Below the pieces are notes generated by a model. It was given only the letters and a program-made list of their open reading frames with translations, ran no database searches and was not told the DNA's origin. From Diphasiastrum complanatum (taxonomy: Eukaryota > Streptophyta > Lycopodiopsida > Lycopodiales > Lycopodiaceae), in assembly GCA_029204225.1 (NCBI GenBank), contig CM055095.1, forward strand, positions 62,601,910 through 62,665,909: a stretch of DNA of 64,000 bases, in the 5' to 3' direction. This document shows positions 37,901 through 47,139 of this stretch, in pieces. The position numbers and the translations under genes are program-made. Positions within the stretch are counted from its first letter, which is position 1. Each line of letters starts with the position of its first letter.

Positions 37901-40900
37901 ACTAACCAACCATAGAGCAAACACACCATAGTACTTTTGTGAATCAGTTAACCATATGTAAGATGTGGGATTTTGCAAGACCTGATACAAATTGGTTTAA
38001 ATGCTTATTGTTTTTCATTAGTTGGAGACTACATGACTCATCAGTTTGCTTTCCTTTATCATTGTATGCGATAGTTGATGTGATAATAGGATCATAACTA
38101 ATCAGCGCATACTATGCCAACTTCTTGCCTAATGCCATTCACCGTGCAGCATCATTGTGAGCTTGATGAAGCTCAGCCTTCAATTTCTCTGCTGCATGCA
38201 AGTCAGTCTCCATCTTGTTTTGGTTCTCAACCAACCCTCTGATCTGAGCCTCCTTTTCAGCTTGCACGCCAGCAAGAACTTTTAGAATCCAGATGCCGAA
38301 TGTTTGGCTGCGGCTGCTAATTCTTCTTGCAGCACTACATGAGTAGCTGCGAGACGCTGGTTATCAGTTAGAAGCCTCTGAATTTCTGCACGCTGCGTAG
38401 CTGTCTTCTATTCAATTAGAGCGGGGGAAGGTCCTATGCCTGAACCATTCCTTGTCCAAGCTGAGCACCACAAGGACCAAGGATGGGGTGTAAAACCCCA
38501 GCACCTACTTTCCGCCCCTAGCCATCTACATGCTTATATACAAATCCATCACTGATGTAACTAGATTTTATACATTCATCACCAATTTTTACGACGCCAT
38601 CACTTATTACGTTCTAGCGAAAAGGTTTGGGAACGCTATAGATACATAAACAAATGGGTAACTAAAATATTTTTCTCTGATACATCACGTAGTTAGCTAA
38701 TCTTATAAACGGTTTCCGCAAAAGAATTTTAAGGAAAAGAAAAAATTCTCAAGGAAAAAAACATCTCCTAGAGAAGATTGTAACTGTAACATAAGATGAG
38801 ATAAGATAGCTAGCCATCATTTCATGTCTTGAGATAGATGTCTGAAGAAGTTTGAAATGGCAATAAATGGAGGTGCCATAAAGCGTGGTGGGTGTGTACA
38901 TACACATGACTCGATGATGTATGTCTCGTTGACTGACCTTGGTGTCTCTGATCTCAATATTTGTAAGAAATTGGTACATCCTTTGACTATGTCTACCTGA
39001 GTTCTGCGTCTAGTAGATAAAAATGAGGTGATGCAGGGCTGCGTAGTAGTAGTATGGCTAGGAAAGCCGACATTGTGGCAAACATCATTATTTAGATGGA
39101 AAATCTCATGTAACATCAATCCAACACATTTATGATAATAGGAAATTAGTGAGCGAAGCGTAACTGACTTATCACGGAACAGACAATAGTATCCCCTTTG
39201 AGTTCACAATACGGAGAGCCTTTGTGGACAGAGTCTCCTTTTGTCAATATCTCCCCGGAGTGCACATATAGCAAAACCGGTCTTCTCAAGGGATGCCTTG
39301 AAAATGGCCCGTCTATATATATAGCTGGGATGAGGATATTTGAAATTGCCCCACGGTAAACCTAAGGCTATGTGATAGTCATGAGTGTAAGTGCGGTGGG
39401 GAGGTTGGGATATGACTTGCATCTCTTACTAGAAAGTGTCTTTTGTAAAGCCCGCTGAGCAGTCGCTCTTGGCTTTTCAATATATAGACCTTCCTGCATT
39501 GTACATACTACATATACTTAGTCCGAGTACTTATTGCCTTCAGTTGCTAGTCACTACACGAGCCTATGCTGTTTTTAACGCTAGGTTACCATGTGCAACT
39601 ATTGGGGCAGTAGATGAGGACCTTGCAACAGTTTTAGTAGATGATCAGGAGGTTTTTTCCTCATCGTCTAGCCACCATTCTTCAAGTCAAAGCACAAAAT
39701 GGTAGGAGACTTCAAATGCCACTGGGATGGACATATTAATGAGGCCACATGGGAGCCCATGGATGATCTTGTATATACTCCACCTTCAAGATCGGGTCCA
39801 TAGTTTCCCAACCTTTTTGAATCGGATGTTTAGAATTGGGGTCGAATTTCGGGTTTTAAATTTTTTAAATTTTTATCATTTTTATGAGAAAATTTATTGT
39901 AGATACATTACACTCTATGGTTTATAGGTACTTTCTGATTTAAAATCAATTTCAGTGATTTAGAATGTGGTTTTGGATGATATAGGTACTGATTTTCTAT
40001 GGATTGACCTAAATCTTAAATATGATTTTAATCAGATGAACAAGTTTGAATAAAACTGTGCTCGAGTTTCAATGAATCAGAGAATTTGGAATCTATGATT
40101 GGGCTCGAGCACTTGTGACTGCTACACATCATTGGCAACACCATCTTTCACAACCTTTTCTAGCCATTATTTCTAAGACATTTATTATTGTTCACATTCT
40201 TTTATATGCCTAAATCAAGATTTTATTGTTCAACTACCATGGTGCCAAGGTTTCGACTCAATTTATGTGATGGTTGACCGCTTTTCAAAGCAAGTTATTT
40301 CTAGAGTCTTTCAAATGTTCAACAACTTCTGACGCAGATACAACAGGATCATAAGGCCTATTCACATTGCCTTTAAGTTCAACAAATGAACCATTATGCA
40401 AAAAGGTTACACTATGAGTTACATAGTCCTTTCTTAAGGAATCATTTTTGGAGTAAAACCAGTCCTTTTCTAAGATTATACGCTATCTAAATTGATAATA
40501 TGAAAGTCAAGCTGTTCGTCTTGAGTGCAAGCTTGCCAATCTTCCCCCGACGCCATTTTAACCACATACAAATGGTTACTTGAATTTTTGCATCAATTTA
40601 GCATTTATAAAGTTATGTCTAGAATTATCATAAAAAAGAACAGATTTATAAAGTTTTGTCCAAAACCATTATAAAAAAGAACGGTCACAACTTGGCATCC
40701 TACGAACCCTTTCATACGAATGAGATCGTGGAGGCCAAAAACAGTTGTATTAAAACAACAATTCTCACAATTAGTGCTATCCTTAAAGGATAAATCAACA
40801 AAAGAAATACTAGAATTACTTGGTGCCTTTAAGGATTTAGGATGCCTGCCAGATTTCTTTTGTTTATTCGGGCAATCTTTTGAAAGATGCCCCTTCTCCA

Positions 40901-43617
40901 TGCAGGAGAAACACAAGTCGTCGGCCCTCGCCTTGTCATAGTCAGCGCGATCCAATTTCACGCGCTTTTTCCCGCCCTGACAACTAGTGTCCATCTTGTC
41001 CTCGCCCCGCTTCTTGAAAAATTTCTTTTCTTTTTGCTTAGCCTTGGTCAAACTTTGCTCCTTATGGGAGCCAACGTGGGTGCCATCGAAGATCTTCACA
41101 AAGCGAATGGCATCCTCGATTGTCTGCGGTTGGTTAGGGCGCACTTCAAGATGAAATTCTTTTGGAAGCCCCAATATAAAATATAATTTTATTAACATAG
41201 GGTCGATTCGTAAAGCAAATAGTGGTAAGGCTTCTTGGAACTCTTGTATGTAGGCGTATGACGGCCTACTACCCATCTGCATGGTGGCAAAATCCCGCCA
41301 ATGCCAAAGTCATCTAGGACCAGCAGGAAAGCCATTTGCATCCTAAGTGGTAGGGGTACCAGCCCTATCCTTCAGATCTTGCCACCATGTGTACGCCTTT
41401 CCGCGTAGGAAATAAGGGTAAGTAGCGATCTTCATGCTGTTAGGCGAATCGTGCATGGAAAAATGACTATTCCATTGATCCAGCCATGAAAGCACAACAT
41501 CAAGATGCTGATCCTTCTTTTCTCCCGAAAAGAATTCCGGGTTGAACATGGGGTACAGGACGACGGACCGCAAGTGGGTTGAATAACACCACTCTTGCTC
41601 AGCCGTGACATGCCTAGACTGCATTTCCAAGATTTGGTTCTAAAGGGAGTTTAAAGCTTGTACAAGTTGTGCCGTATCTAGCTCAGGAGGAGGGGGTGGT
41701 GAAGACGGTCCTTCACTCGAGGGCATAGTGGGGTCCATGGATCACTATGGTAAGTTCGAAGGAAAAAATGGCAAGAGTTTGGCTACAAATTGGCTATGAT
41801 ACCAAATGTTAGAATTCCCATCGTTGAATCTGGTCATTGCTAAGACACAATCAGGTGACGAATGCTACGTTACCGCCCATCAATAGAGGTTCATCCACCT
41901 CTCCCCTGTGCACTGGAGCCATAGACCACCATCAAGCTAGCTCGGATCTCCGAGAGACAGACACGTTTGTGTTTAAGTTTATGGACCTTTCCGTGTGGTT
42001 AACTGATTCACATCATTTACAGGCTATTTTGCTGAGTTCACTGGTTAGTAGTCTTTGTCATACAATGCTTTTTTGATCACGTATAAGACAATTTACATGC
42101 TGTGATGGCATTGCAATACTTTAGTGGGAACATTGTTGTTTGATGATCATGGCTTTTGTGGTATCTAATTTTGCAGCCTCATATAGATTTTGGGCTTAAA
42201 CTAATTGGTGGTGATTTGATGGCTATTCCTGGACTGTACGCTTTTGTGCAGGTAAGACCTCTTTCTGTTTTTTCAGCTATTCTCCAAATTGTCATCTCCT
42301 AATGTTGGATGGTTTCATACGTTGAAGTCTGAGGATTGTACATGTCAAAAGTAAAATTCACGAGTGATCAGTTTTTCTAAACTTCATATCAGGAAACAAT
42401 CAAGGACCAGGTATCAGCAATGTATTTGTGGCCTAAGACATTGGAGATAAGCATCATAGATGCTCCGAGCGTGAAGCAGCCTGTTGGCATGTTACATGTC
42501 ACAGTTGTGCGTGCAGCTAACCTGAATAAAAAAGATCTGTTGGGAAAGTCTGACCCCTATGTGAAGCTTACACTTGGTGAAGGAACACTTGGACGAAGGA
42601 AGACAACCACTAAAATGTCTAACCTTAATCCAGAATGGAATGAGAGTTTTAATCTGCCTGTGCAAGATCCAGAAACCCAAGTACTGGAGATTCATGTCTA
42701 TGATTGGGAAAAGGTTTGTATGAGATTTTGCAGAGTTATACACCTTATCGCCCTGTCAGATGAAATATCAACACATCAATCTCATGCCCACAGTTTTGTA
42801 ACGATAGTGATTGATATTTGGTCTGAAACTGCATCAGCCACTTTCTCTCTCACTTACAAGAGCTTGTTGCCTTCATTGCAGGTAGGGTCCCATGACAGGC
42901 TGGGCATGCAGGTTGTTCCGTTAAAAGATTTAATTCCTGGGGAGACCAAAACTTTGACATTGAAGTTGCTTAAGAACATAGATGCCAACGATCCTGTAAA
43001 TCTTAAGTCTCGAGGAACTCTTACATTGGAAGCAACATTCAAACCATTTAAAGAAGAGTTAGTTGGTGCAGATGAAAATGAGGCCTTGGAGAGAGCTCCA
43101 GATGGAACCCCCCCTGAAGGAGGCCTCTTAGTTGTTACTATTCACGAAGCCGAAGATCTGGAGGGCAAGCATCATACCAATCCTTTTGTTAAGCTAGTAT
43201 TTCGAGGAGAGAAAAGGAAAACCAAGGTAACACTATTATTCTGTCTTGCAAAGGAGTAGAATCACATAGGGCTTGTATTCTCTGACAGCAGCAATTTTAG
43301 CTGTTTTGATGGTACCGCATTAAGGAGTTGTGAGCAAATTAGAAGGCATGTACTTCTGGCTTGAAAGCACTTGTTCTTTTGGGTAAAAGGAGTATTAATC
43401 TTGTCTATAATAAATGTGAGGAAGCTGTTTTGATGTGCCTTCTCTTTTCTGCACTCTGCAGCCTGTGAAGAAAAATAGAGATCCAAGATGGGGCGAATAT
43501 TTTGAATTTGTGTTGAATGAGCCACCTATCAATGACCGACTACATCTTGAGGTCATAAGCAAGAACATGGGCTTTGGTGTTTATTTTAGGGTAAGAACTT
43601 CATTCTAATGGATTTTG

Positions 43618-43655
<38 letters not shown>

Positions 43656-44516
43656 GCTTTATCAGAAGAGAAGGCCTTCATTTCGAGATCTTCAATAGGG
43701 TTCGAAGAGTGTTATCATGCCCTCCCATCCTATGAATAGTTTTTAGCATAGCTTCTGTGATATGTGAAGCAAAAACTGTGATTGAAAATGTCTTGAAACT
43801 GTTTTTGTTCAAAGGAGGTGTTAGTTTTTTCTTACTTCCATCTACTATGAGAAAGCATTAATGCTATCGATGGATACTGGAAACCTCATACTGGTAGTGC
43901 CTATTATCTTCAGGCTTGAAGCTTTATGTCTTAGCACTGACAATTGTTTTTCGAAATGCTGAAAGTAATCCAGCCCTTTGTTTATTGATAATCTCACTTA
44001 CTATTTCAAGTAGGACAGCTGTTCATTCTGGTGCCTGTCTTTTTAGAAACCTGGAGTTCTTAAGAATGTTTAGCGACCACATTTCTTTTCTGGCATTTCA
44101 AAGAGTCAGGTTTTAGGTGAATAAGGTCCAAAGCTTCAGCATAGAGAAAGTATGGGCTTGTTATAAATTGTTGCTTCAATGCTCAAAACTCCATTTCATG
44201 GTGCTCCTTTTTGGGAATCTGTATCAGTAAAGAGTTCAATGAATGTACAATATATTGCAAGTATATCTGGAGTTTGTGTTATATGTCACATAGTTATGTA
44301 GCCCACGATTGTCTTGTTGAAGGATCATTAATTGCTCTCTCAAATAGAGAAACTCCTCTTTACCTGATATTATCAAATTGTAAAGAATTGGTTGTATAAG
44401 GGTTGATGATTTGAACGGAGACTCACCTGTCTCGATGCCCAAGTCCTTCAAACGTCTTAGCTACAACTTAATGCTTGATTTGTCGCTGGCTACTTGTCAA
44501 TCTACTCCTGGGGTGT

Positions 44517-44588
<72 letters not shown>

Positions 44589-45036
44589 CTATATTAATGT
44601 CTTTTAGATGCCAAAAAGGCATATAAGACGAAATACATGTCAAGTGTGTATAATGAAAACTACAGGAGCGTAAAAAGACGTCTCCGAAACCATAAATGTG
44701 TATAGAAAAACTAGAACGAAGGGAAAAACCCTGGAATAAAAGCATATAGACATAAGTAGAAAAGTAATGCCGCTGAAAAACATCATCAGATCCTGTGGAA
44801 GAAAGAGGTGATACGGGCAATCCAAACAAGTATATATGGAGTGGATTGCTGTCATTGTCGTCGACATGGATGTCGAGTATGTGATCTATGGTATGGGACC
44901 GCAAACTCTGTCGAGTGACTCTAACTGCCATATGATGCTGTACTCAGCATCTCTGATCTCTTTGCTGGTCTCGAGTAGGAATATCAGTCTCATCATCAGA
45001 CTCGAAATGCATGAGAAAAAGAAAGAGGTGATTGGA

Positions 45037-45090
<54 letters not shown>

Positions 45091-45997
45091 AGCCTTCATT
45101 TAGTGACACAATGGTAGGTAAGACATTGAAATGCATATCAATTATGTCATTCAAGAGAGCATATAGTGTCTCTAAGTTTTAGAACATTCTACATAGTCCA
45201 TCAAGTTGTCTCTGTGTAGTGTGGGAACTATTGGATTTGTATTTGGCCATAGTAGAAAGTACCTATATATAAGATGTTTGTGTATGTGCATTTGTATCTT
45301 AGGACTTACCCTTGTGTATTGGTCTGAAGTGGTTTTAGGAATATGTCATCACAACTAAAGAGTATCATACTAGTAGTAGTGGTAGATTAAGGTATATGGC
45401 TGCCCATTAGTGAATATGTATGACAATTAAAAATGACTAATAGGAAGTGCTTAAAGGGTCAAGAAACAAGCAATAATGAATTTAGAAAGCTTGGAATCAT
45501 CACCAAATGTAGCTGTCATTCAAGCGATCAAGCCTTAAGCTAGTATGACATTAACTCTCATATGATGGTAGGCACATGAACCGAGTACAACATGAAAGCT
45601 CTCAACGAGAAGCTTCAAATCACATAGAAAATTCAAATTGGACAAATGTAGAATAACTTCCAAATTAGAATGGCCTCTTGCATTTATAGTGGTCCTTCGG
45701 AGGGTTTGTATCAGTGATGACCGTAGAAATCAAAACTCTTATTCTCACTTACATGTTCAAAGGGAAATGCTGGTAGATGTCATGTGGATTGTTTATGTAT
45801 TTTGAGGTCGTTTTGAAAAGTCTTCTTTCATTACAGCATCGATTGATGGCTGCCGTTTGTTCTTGCAGGAACCTTTAGGCTATGTTGATATCAGTTTGTC
45901 AGATGTGGTAAATAACAAGCGCATCAATGAGAAGTATCAGCTGATTGATTCAAAGAATGGGAAATTGCTCGTAGAACTTCAGTGGAAACCAAGCTAA
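23935..45997 (+). CDS. SYT3: Synaptotagmin, plant SYT3/SYT2-like, 11 coding exons
   Basis: Joining 23935-24045, 24147-24245, 24441-24491, 24636-24759, 37487-37605, 37687-37788, 42177-42251, 42393-42713, 42882-43226, 43462-43590 and 45869-45997 gives 1605 bases: 534 residues and a stop, with every intron GT-AG. The order is an N-terminal membrane anchor (about 5-30), an SMP lipid-transfer domain (about 66-247), C2A (about 257-360) and C2B (about 413-520). Plant synaptotagmins tether the ER to the plasma membrane and bind acidic phospholipids. C2A keeps the Asp residues expected for calcium (KKDLLGKSDPYVK, VYDWEKVGSHDRLG). In C2B key positions are replaced (HHTNPF, SKNMGFG), so it is probably calcium-independent. 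Length matches the family (about 540). The PPTV, HDRLGMQ and SKNMGF positions favour SYT3 over SYT1, but the paralogue call is by eye. The reading frame is intact despite introns of 12.7 and 4.4 kb full of transposon remains. Confidence 0.95.
25074..25535 (-). repeat. Gypsy 3' LTR and polypurine tract in intron 4
   Basis: The block starts TGTAAGAAT at 25074 and ends GACGTAACA at 25535. It is followed by TTCTTCCCCCCTTAAAC, which on the minus strand is the AAGGGGGGAAGAA tract that precedes the 3' LTR in many plant gypsy elements. The neighbouring minus-strand coding remnant supports the orientation. Confidence 0.7.
25553..25860 (-). pseudogene. Gypsy pol C-terminal remnant in intron 4
   Basis: The minus-strand translation reads PEYVLRIIDKQLRNRYISV and then IEDNDSWEKVKSI. 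This matches the end of gypsy pol around the chromodomain-like region (P..IL..R..QLRNR......W.....DSWE). Stops and frame loss lie upstream of it. It directly precedes the polypurine tract, as expected. Confidence 0.65.
25861..27984. other. Intron 4 sequence, no recognised feature
   Basis: AT-rich, with many ATTCC/GGAAT-like words. It may be the strongly decayed body of the gypsy element whose 3' end lies at 25074-25860, but I could not find reverse transcriptase or integrase motifs in it. Confidence 0.35.
27985..28335. repeat. Tandem duplication, about 197 bp unit, two copies
   Basis: GGGATTTTCAAA..TTCGTT and ACTGTGAAAATCGAT at 27988-28035 recur at 28186-28231. TCACATATCG at 28069 recurs at 28266, followed in both by GCATGCA and a CTTGACATGCA-like or ATGACATGCA word. 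The spacing is 196-198 bp throughout. Confidence 0.8.
28380..29080. repeat. Fold-back repeat rich in CGAATCGG/TTCGAACCG
   Basis: Left arm 28385-28475 contains CGAATCGCC, TCGAACCG, GAATCGGGA and TTCGAATCGG. Right arm 28925-29075 contains ACGGTTCGATCCGTT, GGGTTCGAACCG and GGTTCGAACCGCGGTTCGA. Between them are a C15 tract (28480), a CT microsatellite (28858-28898) and T/A runs. TTCGAA-centred words are self-complementary, so the arms can pair with each other. A similar block is at 47140-47515. A MITE or fold-back element is likely, but no clean terminal repeat could be fixed. Confidence 0.5.
29081..30589. other. Intron 4: anonymous repeats and LTR-like text
   Basis: A TGTTAGAAATAAATG start at 29754 with a following pyrimidine-rich tail near 30090-30150 suggests a plus-strand LTR, but no primer site was found. 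30360-30580 lies where the 3' LTR of the minus-strand copia remnant to its right should be. Nothing in the stretch codes for a recognisable protein. Confidence 0.35.
30590..31193 (-). pseudogene. Ty1/copia reverse transcriptase end and RNase H in intron 4
   Basis: The minus-strand frames give YLKHTINYGLEY, LGYCDADWTSDPADP and RRTISGYVF, then after a frameshift VALSSAEAEYRGAATAACD, IFCDNRSCIQLAKNPV and HYHLIREKVL. This is the standard copia RNase H order. The frames are broken near 31080 and 30735. The upstream polyprotein is absent; the copy ends at about 31193. Confidence 0.88.
31514..32916 (+). pseudogene. LINE ORF1 (RNA-binding protein) with Pro/Ala-rich N-terminus
   Basis: From the ATG at 31514 the frame encodes a Pro/Ala/Thr/Ser-rich low-complexity region with repeated AAASPTPTS-type units. 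A C20 tract at 31896-31915 is close to the frame change. About 32230-32520 gives a coiled coil (QIDQIRADFQTLRQEISQL and on). Then comes the LINE ORF1 pattern NNIRVRGIPNTQDSL. After another shift near 32640 the C-terminal domain follows (ATLIIRFTS, TIYMDDDL, RVIYRGGRVRFLD), ending at 32916. This is the ORF1 layout of L1-like non-LTR retrotransposons. At least two frameshifts make it inactive. Confidence 0.8.
32917..34135 (+). pseudogene. LINE ORF2: endonuclease part only
   Basis: The translation in shifting frames contains METHESPERGLPSF (the ETH position), IAAYYFPPESSSFA, HILLTGDFNARTSS, GGHSVVEYLMGS and FDHSFLSFDI. This is the order of an APE-type endonuclease, with the final SDH changed to FDH. 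After it comes the spacer (PPWYDAECPSLHQ, SYHRVLRRKKRSYDD) that precedes reverse transcriptase. At about 34135 the homology ends; no reverse transcriptase is present. GDFNAR followed by SVVEY is not the usual wording of angiosperm L1 elements. Confidence 0.8.
34136..34819. other. Intron 4: anonymous sequence with palindromes
   Basis: CATGCATGC-type words (34185-34210) and the palindrome CCCCATGCACATGTGCATGGGG (about 34248-34270) are visible. No coding potential is seen. Confidence 0.4.
34820..35299 (-). repeat. Possible gypsy LTR (minus strand)
   Basis: The block starts TGTAACAATACC and ends AAGGTGTCA. It is followed by a pyrimidine run that is a polypurine tract on the minus strand. It includes a TATA-like TTATATAGG near 34950. 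No second copy is in the window. Confidence 0.45.
35300..35360 (-). promoter_or_regulatory. Polypurine tract and primer site 30 bp apart
   Basis: CCTTCCCCCCAGAA at 35301-35314 reads TTCTGGGGGGAAGG on the minus strand, a polypurine tract. GAGCTCTGATACTATGG at 35341-35357 reads CCATAGTATCAGAGCTC, a tRNA-Met-type primer site with one change. The whole body of the element that should lie between them is missing. Confidence 0.5.
35361..37486. other. Rest of intron 4, no recognised feature
   Basis: 35361-35720 may be LTR sequence beyond the primer site. 35720-37486 is AT-rich intron sequence with no supported gene, ending in the splice acceptor TTGTAG at 37481-37486. Confidence 0.4.
37487..37788 (+). 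CDS. SYT3: SYT exons 5-6: middle of SMP domain
   Basis: Exon 5 (37487-37605) completes the split Gly codon from exon 4 and encodes KVYDTQEKEMIIEPSFKWAG and VKAFGLKATVQ. Exon 6 (37687-37788) encodes VVDLQVFATARVTLKPLVP and SLMEK. Both are strongly conserved SMP segments. The donor after exon 6 is GTATG. Confidence 0.95.
38095..38515 (-). pseudogene. FLX-like protein pseudogene in intron 6
   Basis: The minus strand encodes, with stops and frame changes, pieces typical of plant FLX-like proteins, the coiled-coil relatives of FLOWERING LOCUS C EXPRESSOR. In order these are GPSPALIE, TQRAEIQRLLTDNQRLAATH, VVLQEELAAA, VLAGVQAEKEAQIRGLVEN, NKMETDLHAAEKLKAELHQA and HNDAAR. A stop follows ALIE, another sits in the middle, and the C-terminal half is absent. 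The pieces run together without clear introns, which suggests a retrocopy, but the piece is too short to be sure. It is antisense to the synaptotagmin gene. The gene family is recognised with good confidence from the RLLTDNQRLAATH segment. Confidence 0.8.
38516..39698. other. Intron 6, no recognised feature
   Basis: No recognisable gene. An 89-codon plus frame at 39436-39705 with a Ser/His run near its end has no known match by eye and is probably chance. Confidence 0.35.
39699..39800 (+). pseudogene. Gypsy chromodomain-like fragment in intron 6
   Basis: The plus frame reads DFKCHWDGHINEATWEPMDD, the end of a gypsy chromodomain (VHWKG....EATWEP..DL), then runs into a stop. No other part of this element is next to it. 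Confidence 0.65.
40219..40290 (+). pseudogene. Gypsy integrase fragment in intron 6
   Basis: DFIVQLPWCQ followed by GFDSIYVMVDRFSK matches the first catalytic region of gypsy integrase. It covers only some 24 codons and lies downstream of the chromodomain piece, the reverse of the normal order. So the two come from different copies or a rearranged one. Confidence 0.65.
40310..41738 (-). pseudogene. Ty3/gypsy gag-protease remnant in intron 6
   Basis: A minus-strand gag starts at 41738 (MDPTMPSSEGPSSPPPPPEL) and continues past a stop at about 41640. The capsid core follows (FFSGEKKDQHLDVVLSWLDQ, GKAYTWWQDLKDRAG) and, after a break near 41300, LPKEFHLEVRPNQP. A CCHC knuckle lies near 40900 (CFSCMEKGHLSKDC). 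The protease region follows, with a damaged active site (VLFYNGFGQNFIN for the usual LxDSG). The linker to reverse transcriptase ends it (DWFYSKND, VTFLHNGSFVELKGN) near 40400. Reverse transcriptase is missing. Confidence 0.85.
41791..42050 (-). repeat. Primer site and part of gypsy 5' LTR in intron 6
   Basis: TGGCTATGATACCA at 41791-41804 is, on the minus strand, TGGTATCATAGCCA, a tRNA-Met-type primer site. A TGTTAGAATTCCC LTR edge starts at 41807. It lies upstream of the minus-strand gag at 41738, as expected. The right end of the LTR is not defined; exon 7 begins at 42177. Confidence 0.65.
42177..43590 (+). CDS. SYT3: SYT exons 7-10: end of SMP, C2A and most of C2B
   Basis: Exon 7 (42177-42251) encodes PHIDFGLKLIGGDLMAIPGL. 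Exon 8 (42393-42713) carries the SMP-C2A junction and most of C2A (GMLHVTVVRAANLNKKDLLG to VYDWEK). Exon 9 (42882-43226) finishes C2A, the charged linker and the first half of C2B (GLLVVTIHEAEDLEGKHHTN). Exon 10 (43462-43590) carries KKNRDPRWGEYFEF and PPINDRLHLEVISKN. Introns 7-9 are 141, 168 and 235 bp. Confidence 0.95.
43591..45868 (+). other. Intron 10 with three GA/CT microsatellites
   Basis: This 2.3-kb intron contains (CT)n at 43620-43650, (GA)n at 44519-44588 and (GA)n at 45040-45088. No coding sequence was recognised; the Arg-Glu and Ser-Leu frames over these repeats are artefacts. Confidence 0.85.
45869..45997 (+). CDS. SYT3: SYT exon 11: end of C2B and stop
   Basis: The acceptor TCTTGCAG precedes GAACCTTTAGGC. 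The exon encodes EPLGYVDISLSDVVNNKRIN, YQLIDSKNGKLLVELQW and ends KPS-TAA at 45995-45997. The YVDI..DVVNNKRIN and LIDSKNG segments are near-invariant in plant synaptotagmins, which confirms the 3' end. Confidence 0.95.
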   Translation, partial: EPLGYVDISLSDVVNNKRINEKYQLIDSKNGKLLVELQWKPS

Positions 45998-47139
45998 ATC
46001 ATCCATTTTGCAAGCAAAAAAGGTCAGCGTGTAAACTACTGTGGTAAAAAATTCTGGCTGTACGTAATTTGCTGAATTTCTGTTCAACCAAGAACCATCA
46101 TGTGACGAGTATGAAGTGTGACATGGGTGTGAACTAGAGGAATCAACTGGAAGGTAATAACCAGAGGAGCCGACTGCTTGGATTCATGGGTAATCGCTTT
46201 CTTAGGAGAAGCTGAATGAAAAGTAATTGCACGGTTTATCTGACAGCTGTGCTGTTTACAGTTTTAGACGCACATGCGCCCCCCACTGTAAATCATATAA
46301 GCCTGTATTGTATTGATTTCTGGCCTAAGACATCGTAACTGGACTCTGTAAGGTTGAAGATTGAATGCCTCCTTTGTTATGTGGGGTACTCTCCTAGGCA
46401 TAAGGTATATGCTCTATTGATTTGTCATTGCCCATTCAGTGAATCCCTTTGCATTAGATAAAAAGTTGGAGAATTACTTTTAAAATTGTCTCCGTTTGCA
46501 AGCTGCTGGTAGTCTCTTGTGTCTCTGAATGTTTTCCCCCTACATTTGTGAACTAGCTGTTGATATTTCATGGTTGATGTGCAAGGATGAGAGTCGTAAG
46601 TGACTACCATCAGTTGACTATTGTATTACTCAGCTAATTTAGATTGATTAAATTGTTGCGAGTAAATCATGGGCAAAATAGCAATTGCAGTAATATGGAG
46701 TCCAAAGCTACATGATGATGTGTCCATGAAAAGTTGAATCATACCTGGCCTTTCTTGTTCCAGAAAGAGTTCAGGAGGATTTCACTGGTTTAACTGAATG
46801 CATGAAGTCAAGGCTTGGGAAAAACATATTATTTGTACTATATATCATGTCAGTTCAAATTTACTTGTTCACTCAATAACCCATATTTTACGATTGTAGA
46901 TTTTGATATTATCGACTCTTTCATATAATCATTAATGACCATTTTAAGGTTCTACATTAAAATTTGTCATTATGTTACATTTGCTGGAATTATATGCCTT
47001 GTGCTCATGAGCGATGGTAGCAAAGAATGTAGCATTAGTTTTGCAACCATGATTGAAAATGCACTCCAGTCCTTAATGTGCTCGTTTTATCTTTAAAGCA
47101 GATGTTGATAATATGGGGGGGTCCTTGAGGCTAGTGTTT
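45998..47139 (+). other. 3' UTR and downstream DNA
   Basis: The first 400 bases are probably 3' UTR. A TTGTAA and a TGTATTGTATTG region at 46280-46320 could serve polyadenylation, but there is no canonical AATAAA there. Beyond 46450 no gene is seen. Confidence 0.4.

Noticed and set aside
42420-43259. A single 279-codon frame through exons 8 and 9
   Set aside because: It reads through intron 8 (42714-42881), which has a proper GT donor and TTGCAG acceptor and is not conserved as protein.
44497-45117. 144- and 93-codon frames over GA repeats in intron 10
   Set aside because: They lie inside an intron of the synaptotagmin gene and are driven by the GA microsatellites.
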